DNA of 64,000 nucleotides, taken from Manis javanica (Eukaryota; Chordata; Mammalia; Pholidota; Manidae). The notes beneath the pieces were generated by a model. That model was given only the letters and a program-made list of their open reading frames with translations. It searched no databases and was not told the origin of the DNA. Below, piece by piece: positions 14,491 to 29,400 of the stretch. The stretch spans positions 45,149,629 to 45,213,628 of the forward strand of contig NC_133165.1 of the NCBI RefSeq assembly GCF_040802235.1. The letters are read 5' to 3'. Positions within the stretch are counted from its first letter, which is position 1. Every line of letters begins with the position of its first letter. The translations under genes were made by a program, and so were the position numbers.

Positions 14491-17400
14491 TCAGCTGATG
14501 TAGACACGGTGGAAGTCGTGGGCACCAAAGGCTGCGTTGCACTTGGGGCACTTCCTCTGGCGGGCCTCATAGCGGCCCCGCACGCACTCGAAGCAGAAAA
14601 CGTGGAAGCACTTGGTAAGGACTGCATCCTTCTTGCGGGTGTTACAGCAGGGGCAGGTCAACCGCGCCTGGGCCGGGCAAAGGCATCAGCTCGGGAACAA
14701 TCTTGATGGTGCCCAGACCCCATGCTGACAGCAGGAGATGGTCCAGGCTAAAGCCCAACCTATAACCTGATGATCTTGGTTCAGCTAAGGGGCTGACTAC
14801 ATCTAACTCTCCCTATAACCTGGGAGGTGGGAATGAGCACTCTCCAGATGAAGAACTGAGGCTCAGAGGCAGAGGCCTTAGAACTAGAAAGCTGAGTCCA
14901 GATTCTAAACTGGACAGTGACAGCCAGTGGTCAACATGTCTCCTCTTAAGACCAATGACTCACAGGCTCAGCCTGGGCTCCTTTACTCAGGGGTTTCATC
15001 TGTTGCCCTTCTGCCTTCTCCAGCAAAACCCCAATCCCAGCATAAGCCAACTATCTACTTTCTCTTCAGTTGTACCTCTTAAGTCACAGCTGGATATGGC
15101 AGTGCTACAAGAAATTGGCTGTCTCTACCCTCATCTGGCCTGCCCCTGGTGCTGCCCAGAGATCCTGCTATGGGTTCCTGGGCTCACTTCACTGCAGAGG
15201 CTTCACAGATCTCTCCACCTGCCACCAGGTCTTACCTCCAATACCAGACATGATTCCCTGAGACCAGGAATGAGAACATTCCTCCTCCAATCATCAAGTC
15301 CCAGCCCAACCCACTGCCTCAGCAACACCCCCAGCTTCACCTCTTCCCAGTCATTTAGAACCTTCCTCACAGCATAACAGGCTCCCAAGTCAGTCTCTTC
15401 CTGGGAGACCCTTCCCTTCTCCCCATGGTTGCCTGCAGATGCCTCTGCCCCATCAAGACCAAACTGCTTTAAAAGGTTTCTTATTTACTGACTCACCCTC
15501 TGCTCCCCCCTCCATCTAGCTGGTGACAGTGCAGGTGATCCAAGCTCCACCTCCACCAAAGAACCATTCCCACCAAGACTACCAAGTTCAAGGGCAGCTC
15601 TCAACACTCATGTTATTTGCCTTCTTGCCAGCCTGGACCCTGCCTGCCCCAGCTGATTGAAAACTCTTCCCTACCAATCTGCTCTCCATCACTCCCTCCT
15701 CTGGAACCACAGGCTTCTCTCTCTTCCTCCATAAAGGAAAAGGATGACCCACCCTTTTCATGTCACACTCCCTCCCTGGGTGACCACAGTCAAAATGGGG
15801 CTTCCATCTCAAGCCTCTGTTCTCCAAACCAGCCCTTTTGCTTTGAGTGCCTTCCTAAATAGCCTCCCAAGAGGTCCCACAGGAACCTTGTTGTCAGCAT
15901 CCTTGAGCATTGTCCACCAAAAGCCTGCTCCTCCACAGCCTTCCTAATTCCACTAAGTGTCATTTGTCATCCACCTAATTTCTCAAATCAGGAATCCAGT
16001 TCTCCTCAGTACCTCCCTCTCCCTCACTCCAATGCATTCAATCCATCCCAGAGTCCAAGCACTTGCGCTTCCTAAATAACTTCTGATCTCCTTGTCTCTA
16101 ACACCTTAGGCTAGCTGAATATTGTTTTTGCCTCAATAATGGCAAAAGCTGAATACATCTACCTGCCTCTAGTCTGTCCCCTCTCTAGCCCAAATCCAGC
16201 AGCAAATCAGACCACATCACTCTGGTTTAAAATCCTCTGATGTCTCCACACTGCCTACAGGAAAAGCCAAGCACCTCAATCTGGCTCACCAAGCCCTTCA
16301 GGATCTGACACTGCCCAACATCCCCAGACCTGCCATTCACAACAAAACCATGTTGTCCTCTAACTGCAATGTCCAGCAATCTGTCCTCTTGCATGCCTCT
16401 CTCAACTAGGGGTCTCCACCTCTGCCTTTCCCTTTGCTGGAACCCCATCCTCATTCCTCACAGCCAACTCTGAACCACATTCTTCAGGTTTCCCTTGGAT
16501 GATATTCCTTCCAGGAAGCCTACTGACCCCCAGGGCTGGTTTAAGTGCCTCCGCTGACTTCCTATGGTCCCTCTTTCCCCTGCCATCACATTGTTCACCC
16601 ACTGAACAGGAGAATTACTTGGCTGTCTCCTCCAAAAGACTGTCAGTTTCAATAGGTCTGAGACCAGGTCTAATTCTCAGTCCTTCCACACCTAGCCAGG
16701 CACTATGCCTGGCATGTAAAATGTGTACAATCCTTGGTCAGTTAGTTGTCTGACCTCCACAACCAGGGTTCTACTCATTTTCCGCTATTCTACCTTATTT
16801 CCAGGTTCCCCACTATAGCTCTCACCAACCTCCCAGCTAAGATTCCCGGATTGCTGTGGCACAACTTGGCCCCACAGTCCCACCTTGTACTCCTTGATCT
16901 CCTCCTGGAGGATTTCGTCAGCATCTGCATAAACTTCCACCTTCCTCTGTTTCTCCAGCTTGCGCCGTAGTCGTGAGATATCCTCCTGGGGCAGGAGAGG
17001 GGCTAGACTAAATGCAAAGTACTTCATCCTGAACCACCCATATCCCCAGGCTACATCAGTGACCCTGGGCCACCCTGCCACCACCCCATGCACACACCTG
17101 AGCCCTCTTGAGGTTGAAGCTTTCTTTTTCTCGAGCAGCCCGGCTTTCTGCCAGGCAAGGCTGGATCTCTCGAAGCCGTGTCTGCACATGCTCCAGCTGC
17201 ACCTTTAAGTCCTCAGCCAGCTGGGCTGCTTCCACAGCCTGAAAGTGGGTGGGACAGGGAGGAGGGCACCATTCGCCTGAGCCTGGGGAGTCAGGTGTTT
17301 GGAGTCATGGTCCATGGGTGCTTGCGTCAAATGTTCTAGTGGATCAAATCTAATATCCTCACTGGAGCTGATCCTGCCTCCTAACCACTCAACCCTCACC

Positions 17401-20400
17401 ACCTTCTATTCTCCCTCACTCCTAACACTTAAGAGTTCGTCACCTGCAAATGCTCCCTCCTGTCTGTGAACCTTCACAGGCTCCTCTCTGCTCCCCTTGA
17501 CTCCCCCGACACACACTTTTTCCTGCAACTCCCTCACGTGTCAGCTCCAATAGCTGCTGAGAAGAGGCTCCCTTGCTATTCTTTCATAACACCTTAGTTT
17601 ACTTTATAAAGCTTACTGATCTATAACATCATTTTATCTGTGGGATTATTGGTTTGCTATCTGCACCTCAAAACTGGGAATTCTCACTTATGGGGCAACC
17701 CTCTTGTTGCATGGTCTCCCCAGCACACAGAACAGATCCTGGTAAGTAACAAGGTCATAATACTGCTTAAATGAATGAAGAAAATAAAAGCCCAGTAAGG
17801 GAAAGATAAAAATCAATGTTAACCTTAAACTCTTACTAGAAGCTAGATATTTCTTGGGTTTAATACAACTACATGATGAGACCCAGCATCCCCATTTTAC
17901 AACTAACCATTGCAGTGGTCAAGACGTGGGTTCTGGGGCCAAAGGAGACCCAGACCCAAATCCCAGGTCCACTCTTTCTCAAGCAAGTCAACTGACCTCC
18001 TTGAGTCTAAATTTCCTCACTTATGAAAGGTGATAACAACAAAAACCATGTTAGGATTATTGTGAGACCATGATGTGACTAATCACAGAAAGCCATCAGC
18101 ACAGGGTATGGAACACAGTTAAGTGTTCGAGAAGTGAGCTGGGTTGGGAGAGAAGGCACATTGCTTCCCTCTGGCCTCACCTTCCTCTTATTGAGCTCCA
18201 GGGCCTGGCTGCGCAGTGTCAGCTCCTTCTCCACGCCCCCAAGGCTACCTTGCAAGGCCCGTTCTTTTTCCTCCAGTTTCTGCACTGTCAGCAGCTGGGC
18301 ATCCACCTAAGGACAGAGGTAGGGACTCAGTGCTAAGGAGCTCCTGCCTCTCCAGCTCCACCCAAGTCCAGGGTAGCCATACCTGGGACTTGAGGCCAAG
18401 AACTTGCTCGCCCAACTCATCCTTCTCCTCCCGCAGTAGCTTGTGAATCTGGTTGGCCTTGATCCGCTCTGACATCAGCTTAAAGTTGGCATCATCCTTT
18501 TCCCGCAACTGCTGTAGCAGCCGTCCATTCTGCTCCTGCATGTCCTCAAAAGCCTGCCCTGTCACATCCATCTCTGACAGCAGAGCCTCCTCCTCCTGCA
18601 GCAAGTAGGCGGGGATGAGATGGAATGTGCTAGGACAGGTCAACACAGCTGAACCCACAGGAAAACATGCCTGAGAATCATGGCGTGAACCCACGCCACC
18701 TGCTAGAACACCCAACAGGGGCTTAAGGGATCCCAACCTCCAGAAGCAAGCAGAACAACAATGGGGGTTATACCTGCTTGGTGGCACCCAACTTGCGCTG
18801 CAGGTGTTCTATCTGCTCCTCTGCCTGCCGAATGCGCCGCAGGGCATCCTCATCTGCAATCTTCTTGCTCTCCCTTCGATCCCTCTCTTCCAGTTCCCGG
18901 ATGCGGCTCCGCAGTTCATCAACCTACAGCCACCAGATGGAGGGAGCACTCTTGTCACTGCCCCCTGCTGACCTAGGATTCTGCTTTGGTCAGAACCCCT
19001 TGGGGCCATCTCTGCATGCCCCATGGGCCCCACCTGCCCTCACCTCAGCCTTGGCCTTACGTTCAGCTGCCATGAGCTGCACCTTATCCCGTTGCTCCTT
19101 GGGTGCTGACTTGTACATGTCTAGCAGGAGCTTCATCTCCTTCTGGCTTTCCTGGGCCTTCCTGGGGGAGGCACAAAGACAGGCTTGGTGAGTCAGGCTG
19201 GAGGCCACTTGGTAGGGGTAGAAAGGAGACAGGAATAAGGCCTCACTTGAGCTCTGCTCGGAGACCTTTGAGGAGTTCTGACTCCTTCCTCTTCACCTCC
19301 TCCACTTTGGCCTTCTCCCGATCAGCCCTTGATAGAGCTGAGGCCACAGTTGGGGGTCCTAGGCCAGGCCCTTCCCGCTCCCGAAGCTCCCGCTTGGGCC
19401 TGGCCTCAGGTTCTCGGCCCCGGGAGGAGGGGCCCTGGGATCCCAGTGTTATGGCCTGGACATCTTCCTGAGAGGGGACCAGCTCCTCCTTCTTCACTGA
19501 GGTGGTGGGAGTGGTGGCACCAGGCACTGAAGCCATTTCCTTTCTACCATCAGGGAAACTGACAGAGCCTAGCCCACCCTCTTCTTTCCCTGGGGCTGGG
19601 GCACTGAGGCTGGAGTCCTCCAGGTGGCCCGGGTTGGGGATGGAATGGGTAGAGCCACTGGCCTGGGCCCGGAGCTGCAAAGACAGAGGGAGCACAGGGC
19701 TGAAGTGAGACAGTGCTCATTGGGGATTAGCCAAGGCTTTTTTCCCCAAGCAGTCCCCTCCTCACCTTGCCAATCTCAGCCTGCACTTCCCGCAGCTTCC
19801 GCTTGTACCGCTGGGCATCCCCCTTTAGCTGGTGGTTGTGGTTTTGGAGGCTGCTGATTAGATGGCGCATCTCACGGTTGATAGGCCCTGGGGGAGGGTC
19901 AGGAAGGGGTGGAACTGGCCACTAATATAGGGGCCCAATCCTCAATGGGGGAAGAGGCAGAGCCAGAGTTATCACTGCCATTATGGAGGAAAGACAAACT
20001 CAGGCCTCAGAGAGTGTGATCTCATCAAAGTAACAAGGTAGACTTGAAGGAAATCCACCCAAAAGAAACTCTATATTGCCTAATTGTGTTATTCCCACTA
20101 ATATAGACTTTTAAAAATATTTCCAAATTTCCTTCAGGAACACATACCTGCAACATTTACCAAAGTTAGTTAGTTCACTTACTTCAGATTTTTAAACAAG
20201 TTATGTTTTCTTGGCCTTCCCACTCAAAATTGCAATACCCTTTCTCCTAATACTTCTTTATCCTCCTTCTCTGCTTTTACTTTCCTTGTCGTGTTTGTTC
20301 CTATGTAACATACACATTCTATTTCCTTCTTTGTTGTCTGTCCTCCCTCATTACAACTCTACTCCACAACGGCAGGCATTCTTTGTGTTTCGTCCATAGG

Positions 20401-23400
20401 CACAATCCCAAAGACTAGAACAGGGCCTGGCTCACAGGTGGTGGTCAATAAATCTTCGTAAAGTGAGTGACTATTTCTAAGAGAAGACATCCTAAGGCTA
20501 GAGAACCACAGATGGGGCCAAGAGCACATGTTCGGGCTGAGCTGGCTCTACCAGTGGCCTCAGCTGGCTGTGCCTTGGAGCCAGGTGGTGTGATCGCTGT
20601 TTTCCACAGGGAGATGAAGCTCTGGGAAAGGAAGGGGCTTAACCTCCTGCATCTGATTAAGTAGCAGCCCCACACCAGGGCCCACCATCTCAGGCAAGGC
20701 CCCATTTCCACCCTGTCCTCACCACATACCTGCCTGCTCATTGGCTGCCAGGTTCTGTTCAAACTCGATGCGCAGCATCTCATACTCCTTGCGTACCTGG
20801 GCCAGTGTGTCCTCCAGCTGGATAACCTCTGTGCGTAGCTTCTTCTGCAGCCCCAGCTCATCACTCTGGGGGTTGAAGCATTTAGGACCCATATAACACC
20901 CTAGCCCCCCTGGCAAAACCCTCCCTTTTTCCTTTGGTCTCAGTCCTTAGTGGCTTAGAAAGAATTTATTCCCAAGGGACCCCTGGCAGGACACAAAGCC
21001 TTTTCAAAGTCCTGGAACACTGTAACTCTCAGGGTCTACCCTATCCCTGTTCCTGGACCATACCTCCATGTGCTCAATGTGTCTCAGGTGGGAGTTCTTG
21101 GTGGCCAGCAGTAGCCCTCGGGCCTCATCCAGCTGGGTCTTCACTTGCAGTGATTCATTGTAGAGCAGCGAGAACTGGGCCTGCAACATTCGGTACTCCC
21201 CTGTCTCCCGAACCACTTCCTCAGGGAGGCTCCGCAGCGCCACCTAGGGGTGGGGATGCCCCAAAGTGATCAGTAAGAGGATTTAGGGCTCAGCCCCTAC
21301 CTTGCCGGCTCAGGCCTCCCAGCCCCAAACGCAGCCTACCTTGAGGTGCTCATTGGTCCGCACAGCCCCCTGAAGTTCAGCCTGCAGCTTCTCTAGCTCT
21401 GCCATGCGACTGTTGGCTAATTCTTGGTTTTCTTCCAACTCTGCATTCAACATCTCAAACTGTGGGGTGAGAGCACTATGGGAGGCAGGGCCAGGCCAGG
21501 AATCATGCTTCCCTCACATCTCTACCATATGCCCCATCCATCCAGCTTTCTTACGTACAGCAATGGATTCTGAAGACCCAGGAACAAGCCAGACCCAAGC
21601 CAGACTCCCAGGCAAGTGAGAGAAAATTTAATACTGCACAATCAGTGCTGGGAACCAACACTCGTAACTGACAAAGAGTGAGGGAAGCCTTCCTCAAGGA
21701 CCTGAAAAGTGAACTGAAGTAAAGGGAAACAGCACTGTGACCCCCACAGAATGAAGAAAATATGCAATAACCCAGAGGCAAGAGAGCCAAGGCAGGACAG
21801 GGAAAGAGACAGTGAGTTAATGCTCCCTCTCAGTGAGACCATTCCTCAGCCACCCAATGACAATGCCAACTGACTCCAACATAGTTCTGTTTCTTTCTTT
21901 CCTAAGTTTTTCCTTTGTTGTAACTCTGACCAACTGATACGTCACTTTACTTACTTTTGTCTATTCCCCTAAATAAAATCTAGGCTCCATGTAAGCTTTG
22001 ATTTCTATTTATTTTGTTCTCCAATATGCCCGCTCCCTAACACAGTGCCTAAGACTTAGCAATCAGCAATTATTTGCTGAATACATATGTGAATGAATGA
22101 AAAAATAACAAGGTGAGTGACAGGCAAAGGGGAAAAGACTCAGAGACTGTGAGCAGATGTTTGTCCTTAATTCTGAGGGTAATTTCAAGAGTGGCATAGA
22201 GAAAAAGGTTATGGGAGAGATTAGAAAGAATGAAGTCTGCTCACCTTCTGCATGCTGAGTGTGATCTGGCCCCCCTGGAAGCCTGATGAGCTCCCAGACA
22301 CATAGTAGCCAGAGTTGAGCTGTGGAGAGGAGAGAGAGAGAAGTGGGTGGGAAGGGGAGAAGCTAGGGCTTTACCCAGCCCCGGCTCCATGGGACCCAGA
22401 ACTCTTAGCCTCACCTGCTCCAAGGCCTCTGCCAGGTGCTTATTGAGCTTCTGCTCACGCTTGCGCAACTTCTCAATATCCCACTGCAGGTCCTCTACCG
22501 TGGTCTCCATCTCCAGCACCTTAGTTTCTGCTGATGTCACTTTATCCAGGAGCTCAGAATACTGGAGACAATGAAAGGAGCAGATGCTTAGACGAGGGGT
22601 CCTGGCTCCAAGGGCCTCGGGTGCCCATCTGACCCAAACCCTGCCCTGGTTCTAATCCCAACCCCAAAAGCCCAAATCCCACCTCCAGTGAGATGCGGTG
22701 GTGCTTCTCCTGTAGCTGGGTGGCCAAGTCCTGTAGCCGCCGGTTCTCACATCCCAGCTCCCGGGTGTGTGCCCGAGCCACCTCACTGGGGGGCTCACTG
22801 TCCCCTGGAAAGGTAGGGCTCGGTTAAGAGCCAAGTCCAGGGCAATGGGTCAAAGTACTAACTCATTCTGGAGTCTGTTATGTGCTCAGTGTGATCCACT
22901 AGCTGTCTTGCCAATTTCTCCTGACAAAGCCAGGAGTCTTTATCCCCACTGTACAAAGGACTAAACCAGCTCAGAGAGAAGAGCCATTTGCTCAAAATGC
23001 CTAGGCCAGAATGACACCTAAGACTGGGAGAAACCTGTCAGTCTGCAAAGCCTGGGCACTTGCTGCTATGCCTTGTGGATCAGTAACTGCCACCAAGATT
23101 TATGCAAAGTGCTCCAGAGGTCTCCAGTCATAAGAGGGTGGTCTCACAAGCTTCAACAACTCCTCCCACCCTCTCTAGAGATCAATTCTGGGAATCAAGG
23201 CAGAATCTCCCATCTACAACATAATCCTTTCCTTGAGAACATGACTGATTTATTCCTTGGGGAATTGTGGCTGCCTGTGGGCCAAGGGCATTGATGAGAG
23301 AATATAACAATGCAAATGAGAACAGACACTCCTGGGGTGGGGGCACAAAGAACTAACCTTGGCTGTATACTTGTTGACAGAGTTCCTCCACCTGACGCTG

Positions 23401-26400
23401 TAGGCAGTCTGAGGCCTCTACCACACGGGACACAGCTGCCTTAGAGAACTCCATGCGGCCCTGCAGCTGCAACTCCACCTCCTCACTACTGCTGGCACCC
23501 AGAGCAACCACAAAAGCCAAGGCTGGCTCACTGAGAGGCGGCCGCAGCTGCACTGGCAGAGATTCTGGGAGGGATGGACAAACCCTTATGAAGACAACAG
23601 CAGCATTTATCACCACTCTGTACCAAGCTCAGGACTAAGCCCTTCAACACTACTGCTGAGTCAACATAACCAACACCTGTAGTAGTCAGCCCCACCTTGA
23701 AAATGAAACAACTGAGGTTCAGAGTGAGCGAGTAACTTCCTCAAAGCCACAGAACTCCCAAATCACTCAAGAAAGCCTTGTCTGCTTCCTATCTAAATTA
23801 GAACCACACTGTGTATACATACACTAATCCCCTTTGAGGAACCTCTGCAGCTTTTACTTATGGCTTATGATCACTTCTTTCCTGATGGTAGGGGTAGTAT
23901 TTCTTTCTGCTTATTTTTGTCTCCTTCAAGCCAAGTATATAGTTCACACTTGTTAATACTTTTTTGAACTAAATGAGTGTCAAAACATGAACTGCACTAT
24001 GAACCAAGTCATGAACATTCTAAAGCCTGTGTTCTTACCCAATGCACTTTGCTGCCGAAACTGAAATCAACTGTGTGTGTGGGAGGGGAGGCAGAGGATT
24101 CAGGAGCCTAATATCAAATTCCCCTCCTCTCTAAGACCTTTCCCAGAATTTAATTAAGCTCCCCGGATCCTAGGGCTCCAGCTCTACCCCTCAACTCCGA
24201 TGTCCCTGGCTCTGTGAGAGGGGTTTCATCATGTGTCGGGCCCTCCTGGGTTCCAGGTGCCTCTGTCCCCGAAGACAGCTCCCCCTGGTTCTCATGGTGT
24301 CGGAGAAGGGCTTCCACAGTGTCATCCAGCTGGAGGGAGAAAGCACCAAAAATGTTATAAATCCCTCAGTTGCTTTCCCAGCATGATAGTCCTTTCCCAG
24401 CATAGGAGTCTGAGAACTGACAGCTGGATCAAGGCCAGTTCTTGGAAAGCAGAGGGACATCCACCTGGGCCCAGTAGCGGTTGACAATGAGGAGTGTGGC
24501 ATCATCTGTGGCCTGCCGCTTCTCCAGCTTCTCAATTCGTTCTCGGAGTTCATCTTCACAAGCCTGCCTCTGTTCCAACCGCTCTGCTAGTTTCTTGTTC
24601 TTGAACTGCAGAACCTTCAGGTCCATTTCCTCCTACCAAAGAAAATGAAGAGGCTGAGGAGAGGGGCAAGCAGGGCCCAAGAACCAGAGAGAGAGACAGA
24701 CAAAGAACAGCAACTAGAATAGGTGTGAAAGGGAAGTATCCTCAGACAAACTCCTAAAAGGATTTAAAGAGGCTTAGGCAACCAAAGAAAACATCTTGGT
24801 TGTGAGAGGGATCACACTATGCTTCTGCCTCTTCAAGTCTTTGACAAATCACATCCATATGGGAAACTGTTTCCTATCTGTAACGGGAAGGCAGACTTCA
24901 TGTCCTGGGTTTCCTTCAATGGAGTAATCTGTAAAGTGGATCCTGTGAAGCTTGGGGAACTGGGAATAAGGTTATTGATGATTTGGGTGGAGAATAGAAA
25001 TGGGAGGCTGGCAAGTTATAAAAGCTGGGGCAAGGAGGAGCCAAGATGGTGGCATGAGTAGGGCAGCGGAAATTTCCTCCCAAAACCATATATATTTTTA
25101 AAAATACAACAAATACAACTAAAGGAGAGACCAGAAGATACAGTACAATAGCCAGGCTACATCTACATCTGCGAGACTCAGCATCTCACAAAGGGGGTAA
25201 GATACAAGCTGCAGCCCGGCGGGACCCGAGAGCTCCCCACATCCCAGCTAACCAGTGGGAGGAAAAGAGTTGGAGCAGGAGGGAGTGAAAGCCCAGGACT
25301 GCTAAACAACCAGCTCTAGTAACCCGCACTGGGAGCGCAGACATACAGTGCACGGTGTGCTGGATATTAGAGAAACAGAAAAGCAAAATCTGTGAGTGGG
25401 TCCCCACAACCGGCTCCCTGGGACAAAAGAAAAGCGAGGGCTCTTTGCAAGAGTTAAAGGGACAGGGACCTCACAGCTGGACAGAATCATCTGGCATACT
25501 CAGCCCAGCAGCTGGAAACCCCAGGGAACTCCAGGCACCCTAATCCTGGGTGGCAGGGCAGCTCTGAAGCCCCTCATGGTGATAAGCAGCCTGCCAGTTG
25601 TTCCCCTGGCTGGCGAGGCTCCCAACAGGGCGGCCCAGTAGCCTGAAAGCGGTGGTGGCCAAGTGGCCTGGAAACGGGCGCATGTGCTGGCGGTAGAACT
25701 AGCCAAGCGTGCCTGCGGCAGCAGGGTACCACCCCAGGAGCACACATGCCTCTAGCAGCCGCCCAGGATCTCCTCCTGATGCACAGACACCTGGGCCAGA
25801 CCCAAGGCTACTGCCAGTGCGCAGCTCCCTAGAGCAAGCAGAAGAAACAGGGCAAGGTGCGAAGGGGCGCCGCTCTTACACGAGAGCACATCCGGCGCAG
25901 GTGCCACTTCCTGCAGTGCTCTGGGCTACCCTGACAATGACCCTGCCCACGGCAGCTTAGGGAATTAATCCGGAGGCTGCTCCAGGAGTGCGGGTACCCA
26001 ACACACGCAGCGGAGAAGGGCAAGGTGACCAGCAAGCAGGAAAGGGCTTTGTTCTCCCAGCTGACACACGTGCTACCTGCCTACAGCTACCTCTATTGCC
26101 ATGAAAAAGCAGAAGAATCTGGTCCACTCCAGAATTACCCAGACAACCCCCAAGAGAGGGCCTGGGAAGATAGATTTAACCAATCTCCCCGAAAAAGAAA
26201 TCAAAATAAAGGTCATAACCATGCTGATGGACCTGCAGAGAAATACGCAAGAGCTAAAGGATCAAGTAGGGAGGGAGAATACAGAAATAAAACAATCTCT
26301 GGAAGGACTTAAGAGCAGACTGGATGAGGTGCAAGAGGCCGTTAATGGAATAGAAATGAGAGAACAGGAATATAGAGAAGCTGAGGCAGAGAGAGATAAA

Positions 26401-29400
26401 AGGATCTCCAGGAATGAAAGAATATTAAGAGAACTGTGTGACCAATCCAAGAGGAACAATATCCACATTATAGGGGTACCAGAAGAAGAAGAGAGAGAAA
26501 AAAAGGACAGAAAGTGTATTTGAAGAAATAATTGCTGAAAACTTCCCCAAACCGGGGGAGGAAATAGTCTCTCAGACCATGGAGGCCCACAGAACTCCCA
26601 CCACAAGGGACCCAAGGAGGACAACACCAAGACATATATTAATTAACATGGGAAAGATCAAAGACAAGGACAGAGTATTAAAGGCAGCCAGAGAGAGTAA
26701 AAGGTCACCTACAAAGGAAAACCCATCAGGCTATCATCATATTTCTCAACAGAAACCTTACAGGCCAGAAGAGAATGCCATGATATATTTAATGCAATGA
26801 AACAGAAGGGCCTTGAACCAAGAATACTATGTCCAGCATGAATATCAGTTAAATATGAAGGAGGGATTAAACAATTCCCAGAAAAACAAAAGCTGAGAGA
26901 ATCTGCCTCCCACAAACCACTTCTACAGGATATTTTAATGGGCCTGCTCTAGATGGAAGCACTCCTAAGGCTAAATAGATGTCACCAGAGAAAATTAAAT
27001 CACACCAAAGAAAGCAGACCAACCAAATACTAACTAAAGGCAAAAAATAAAATCAACTACTCACAAAAGTAGTCAAAGGAAACACAAAAGAATACAGAAT
27101 AAAACACCTAACATAAAGAACAGAGGAGGAGGAATAAGAAGGGAGAGAAATAAAGAATCATCAGACTGTGTTTATAATAGCTTAATAAGAGAGTTAAGTT
27201 AGACAGCTAGATAGTAAAGAAGCTACCCTTGAACCTTTAGTAACCACAAATCTAAAGCCTGCAATGGCAATAAATACATATCTTTCAATAATCACCCTAA
27301 ATGTAAACGGACTGAATGCACCAATCAAAACAGAGTATCAGAATGGATAATAAAGTAAGACCCATCTATATGCTGCTTACAAGAGACTCACCTCAAACCC
27401 AAAGACATACACAGGCTAAAAGTCAAGGGATGGAAAAAGATATTTCATGCAAACAATAGGGAGAAAAAAGCAGGTGTAGCAGTACTGGTATCAGACAAAA
27501 TAGACTTCAAAACAAAGAAAGTGACAAGAGATAAAGAAGGACATTACATAATAATGATAAAGGGGTCAGTCCAACAAGAGGATATAACAATTATAAATAT
27601 ATATACACCCAATACAGGAGCACCAACATATGTGAAACAAATACTAACAAAATTAAAGGAGGAAAATAGAATGCAATGCATTAGTTCTAGGAGACTTCAA
27701 CAAACCACTCACTCCAAAGGACAGATCCAGCAGACATAAAATAAGTAAGGACACAGGCACTGAACAACACACTAGAACACATGGACTTCATCTACAGAAC
27801 TCTACACCCAAAAGCAGCAAGATGCACATTCTTCTCAAGTGTACATGGAATATTTTACAGAATAGACCACATACTAGGCCACAAAAAGAGCCTCAGTAAA
27901 TTCAAAAAGATTGAAATTCTACCAGCCAACTTCTCAGACCACAAAGGCATAAAACTAGAAATTAATTGTACAAAGAAAACAAAAAGGCTCACAAACACAT
28001 GGAGGCTTAACAACATGCTCCTAAATAATCAATGGATCAGTGACCAAATTAAAACAGAGATCAAGCAATATATGGACACAAATGACAATGACAGCATAAA
28101 GCCCCAACTTCTGTGGGATGCAGTGAAGGCAGTTCTAAGTTGAAAGTATATAGCAAACCAGGCCTACTTACAGAAGGAAGAACAATCCCAAATGAATAGT
28201 CTACAGTCACAATTATTGAAACTGGAAAAAGAAGAACAAATGAGGTGCAAAGTCAGCAGAAGGAGGGACATAATAAAGATCAGAGAAGAAATAAATAAAA
28301 CTGAGAAGAATAAGACGACAGAAAAAATTTAAAAAACCAAGAGCTGGTTCTTTGAAAAAATAAACAAAATAAGTAAGTCCCTAGCCACTTATTAAGAGAA
28401 AAAGAGAATCTACACACATCAACAGAATCAGAAATGAGAAATGAAAAATCATGACAGACCCCACAGAAATACAAAAAATTATTAGAGAATACTATGAGAA
28501 TCTATATGCTAACAAGCTGGAAAACCTAGAAGAAATGGACAACTTCCTAGAAAAATACAACTTACCAAGCCTGACCAAGGAAGAAACAGAAAATCTAAAC
28601 AGACCAATTACCAGCAAAGAAATGGAATCAGTCATCAAAAAACTACCCAAGAACATAATACCTGACCCAGATGGATTCACCGCTGAATTTTATCAAACAT
28701 ATAGAGAAGACATAATACCCATTCTCCTTAAAGTTTTCCAAAAAATAGAAGAGGAGGGAATACTTCCAAACTCATTCTATGAAGCCAGCATCACACTAAT
28801 ACCAAAACTAGGCAAAGACCCCACCAAAAAAGAAAATTACAGAGCAATATCCCTGATGAACATAGATGCAAAAATACTCAAAAAAATATTAGCAAACCGA
28901 ATTAAAAAATACATAAAGAGGATCATACACCATGATCAAGTGGGATTCATCCCAGGGATGCAAGGATGGTACAACATTCGAAAATCCATCAACATCACTC
29001 ACCACATCAACAAGAAGGACAGAAACCACATGATCATTTCCAAAGACGCTGAAAAAGCATTCAACAAAATTCAACATCCATTCATGATAAAAACTCTCAA
29101 CAAAATGGGTACACAGGGCAAGTACCTCAACATAATAAAGGCCATATACAACAAACCCACAACCAACATCATACTTAACAGCAAGAAGCAGAAAGCTTTT
29201 CCTCTAAGATTGGGACCAAGACAGGGATGTCCACTCTCCCCACTGTTGTTCAACATAGTACTGGAGGTCCTGGCCACGGCAATCAGGCAAAACAAAGAAA
29301 TACAAGGCATCCAGATTGGTAAAGAAGTCAAACTGTCACTATTTGCAGATGACATGATATTGTACATAAAAAACCCTAAGGACTCCATTCCAAAACTACT

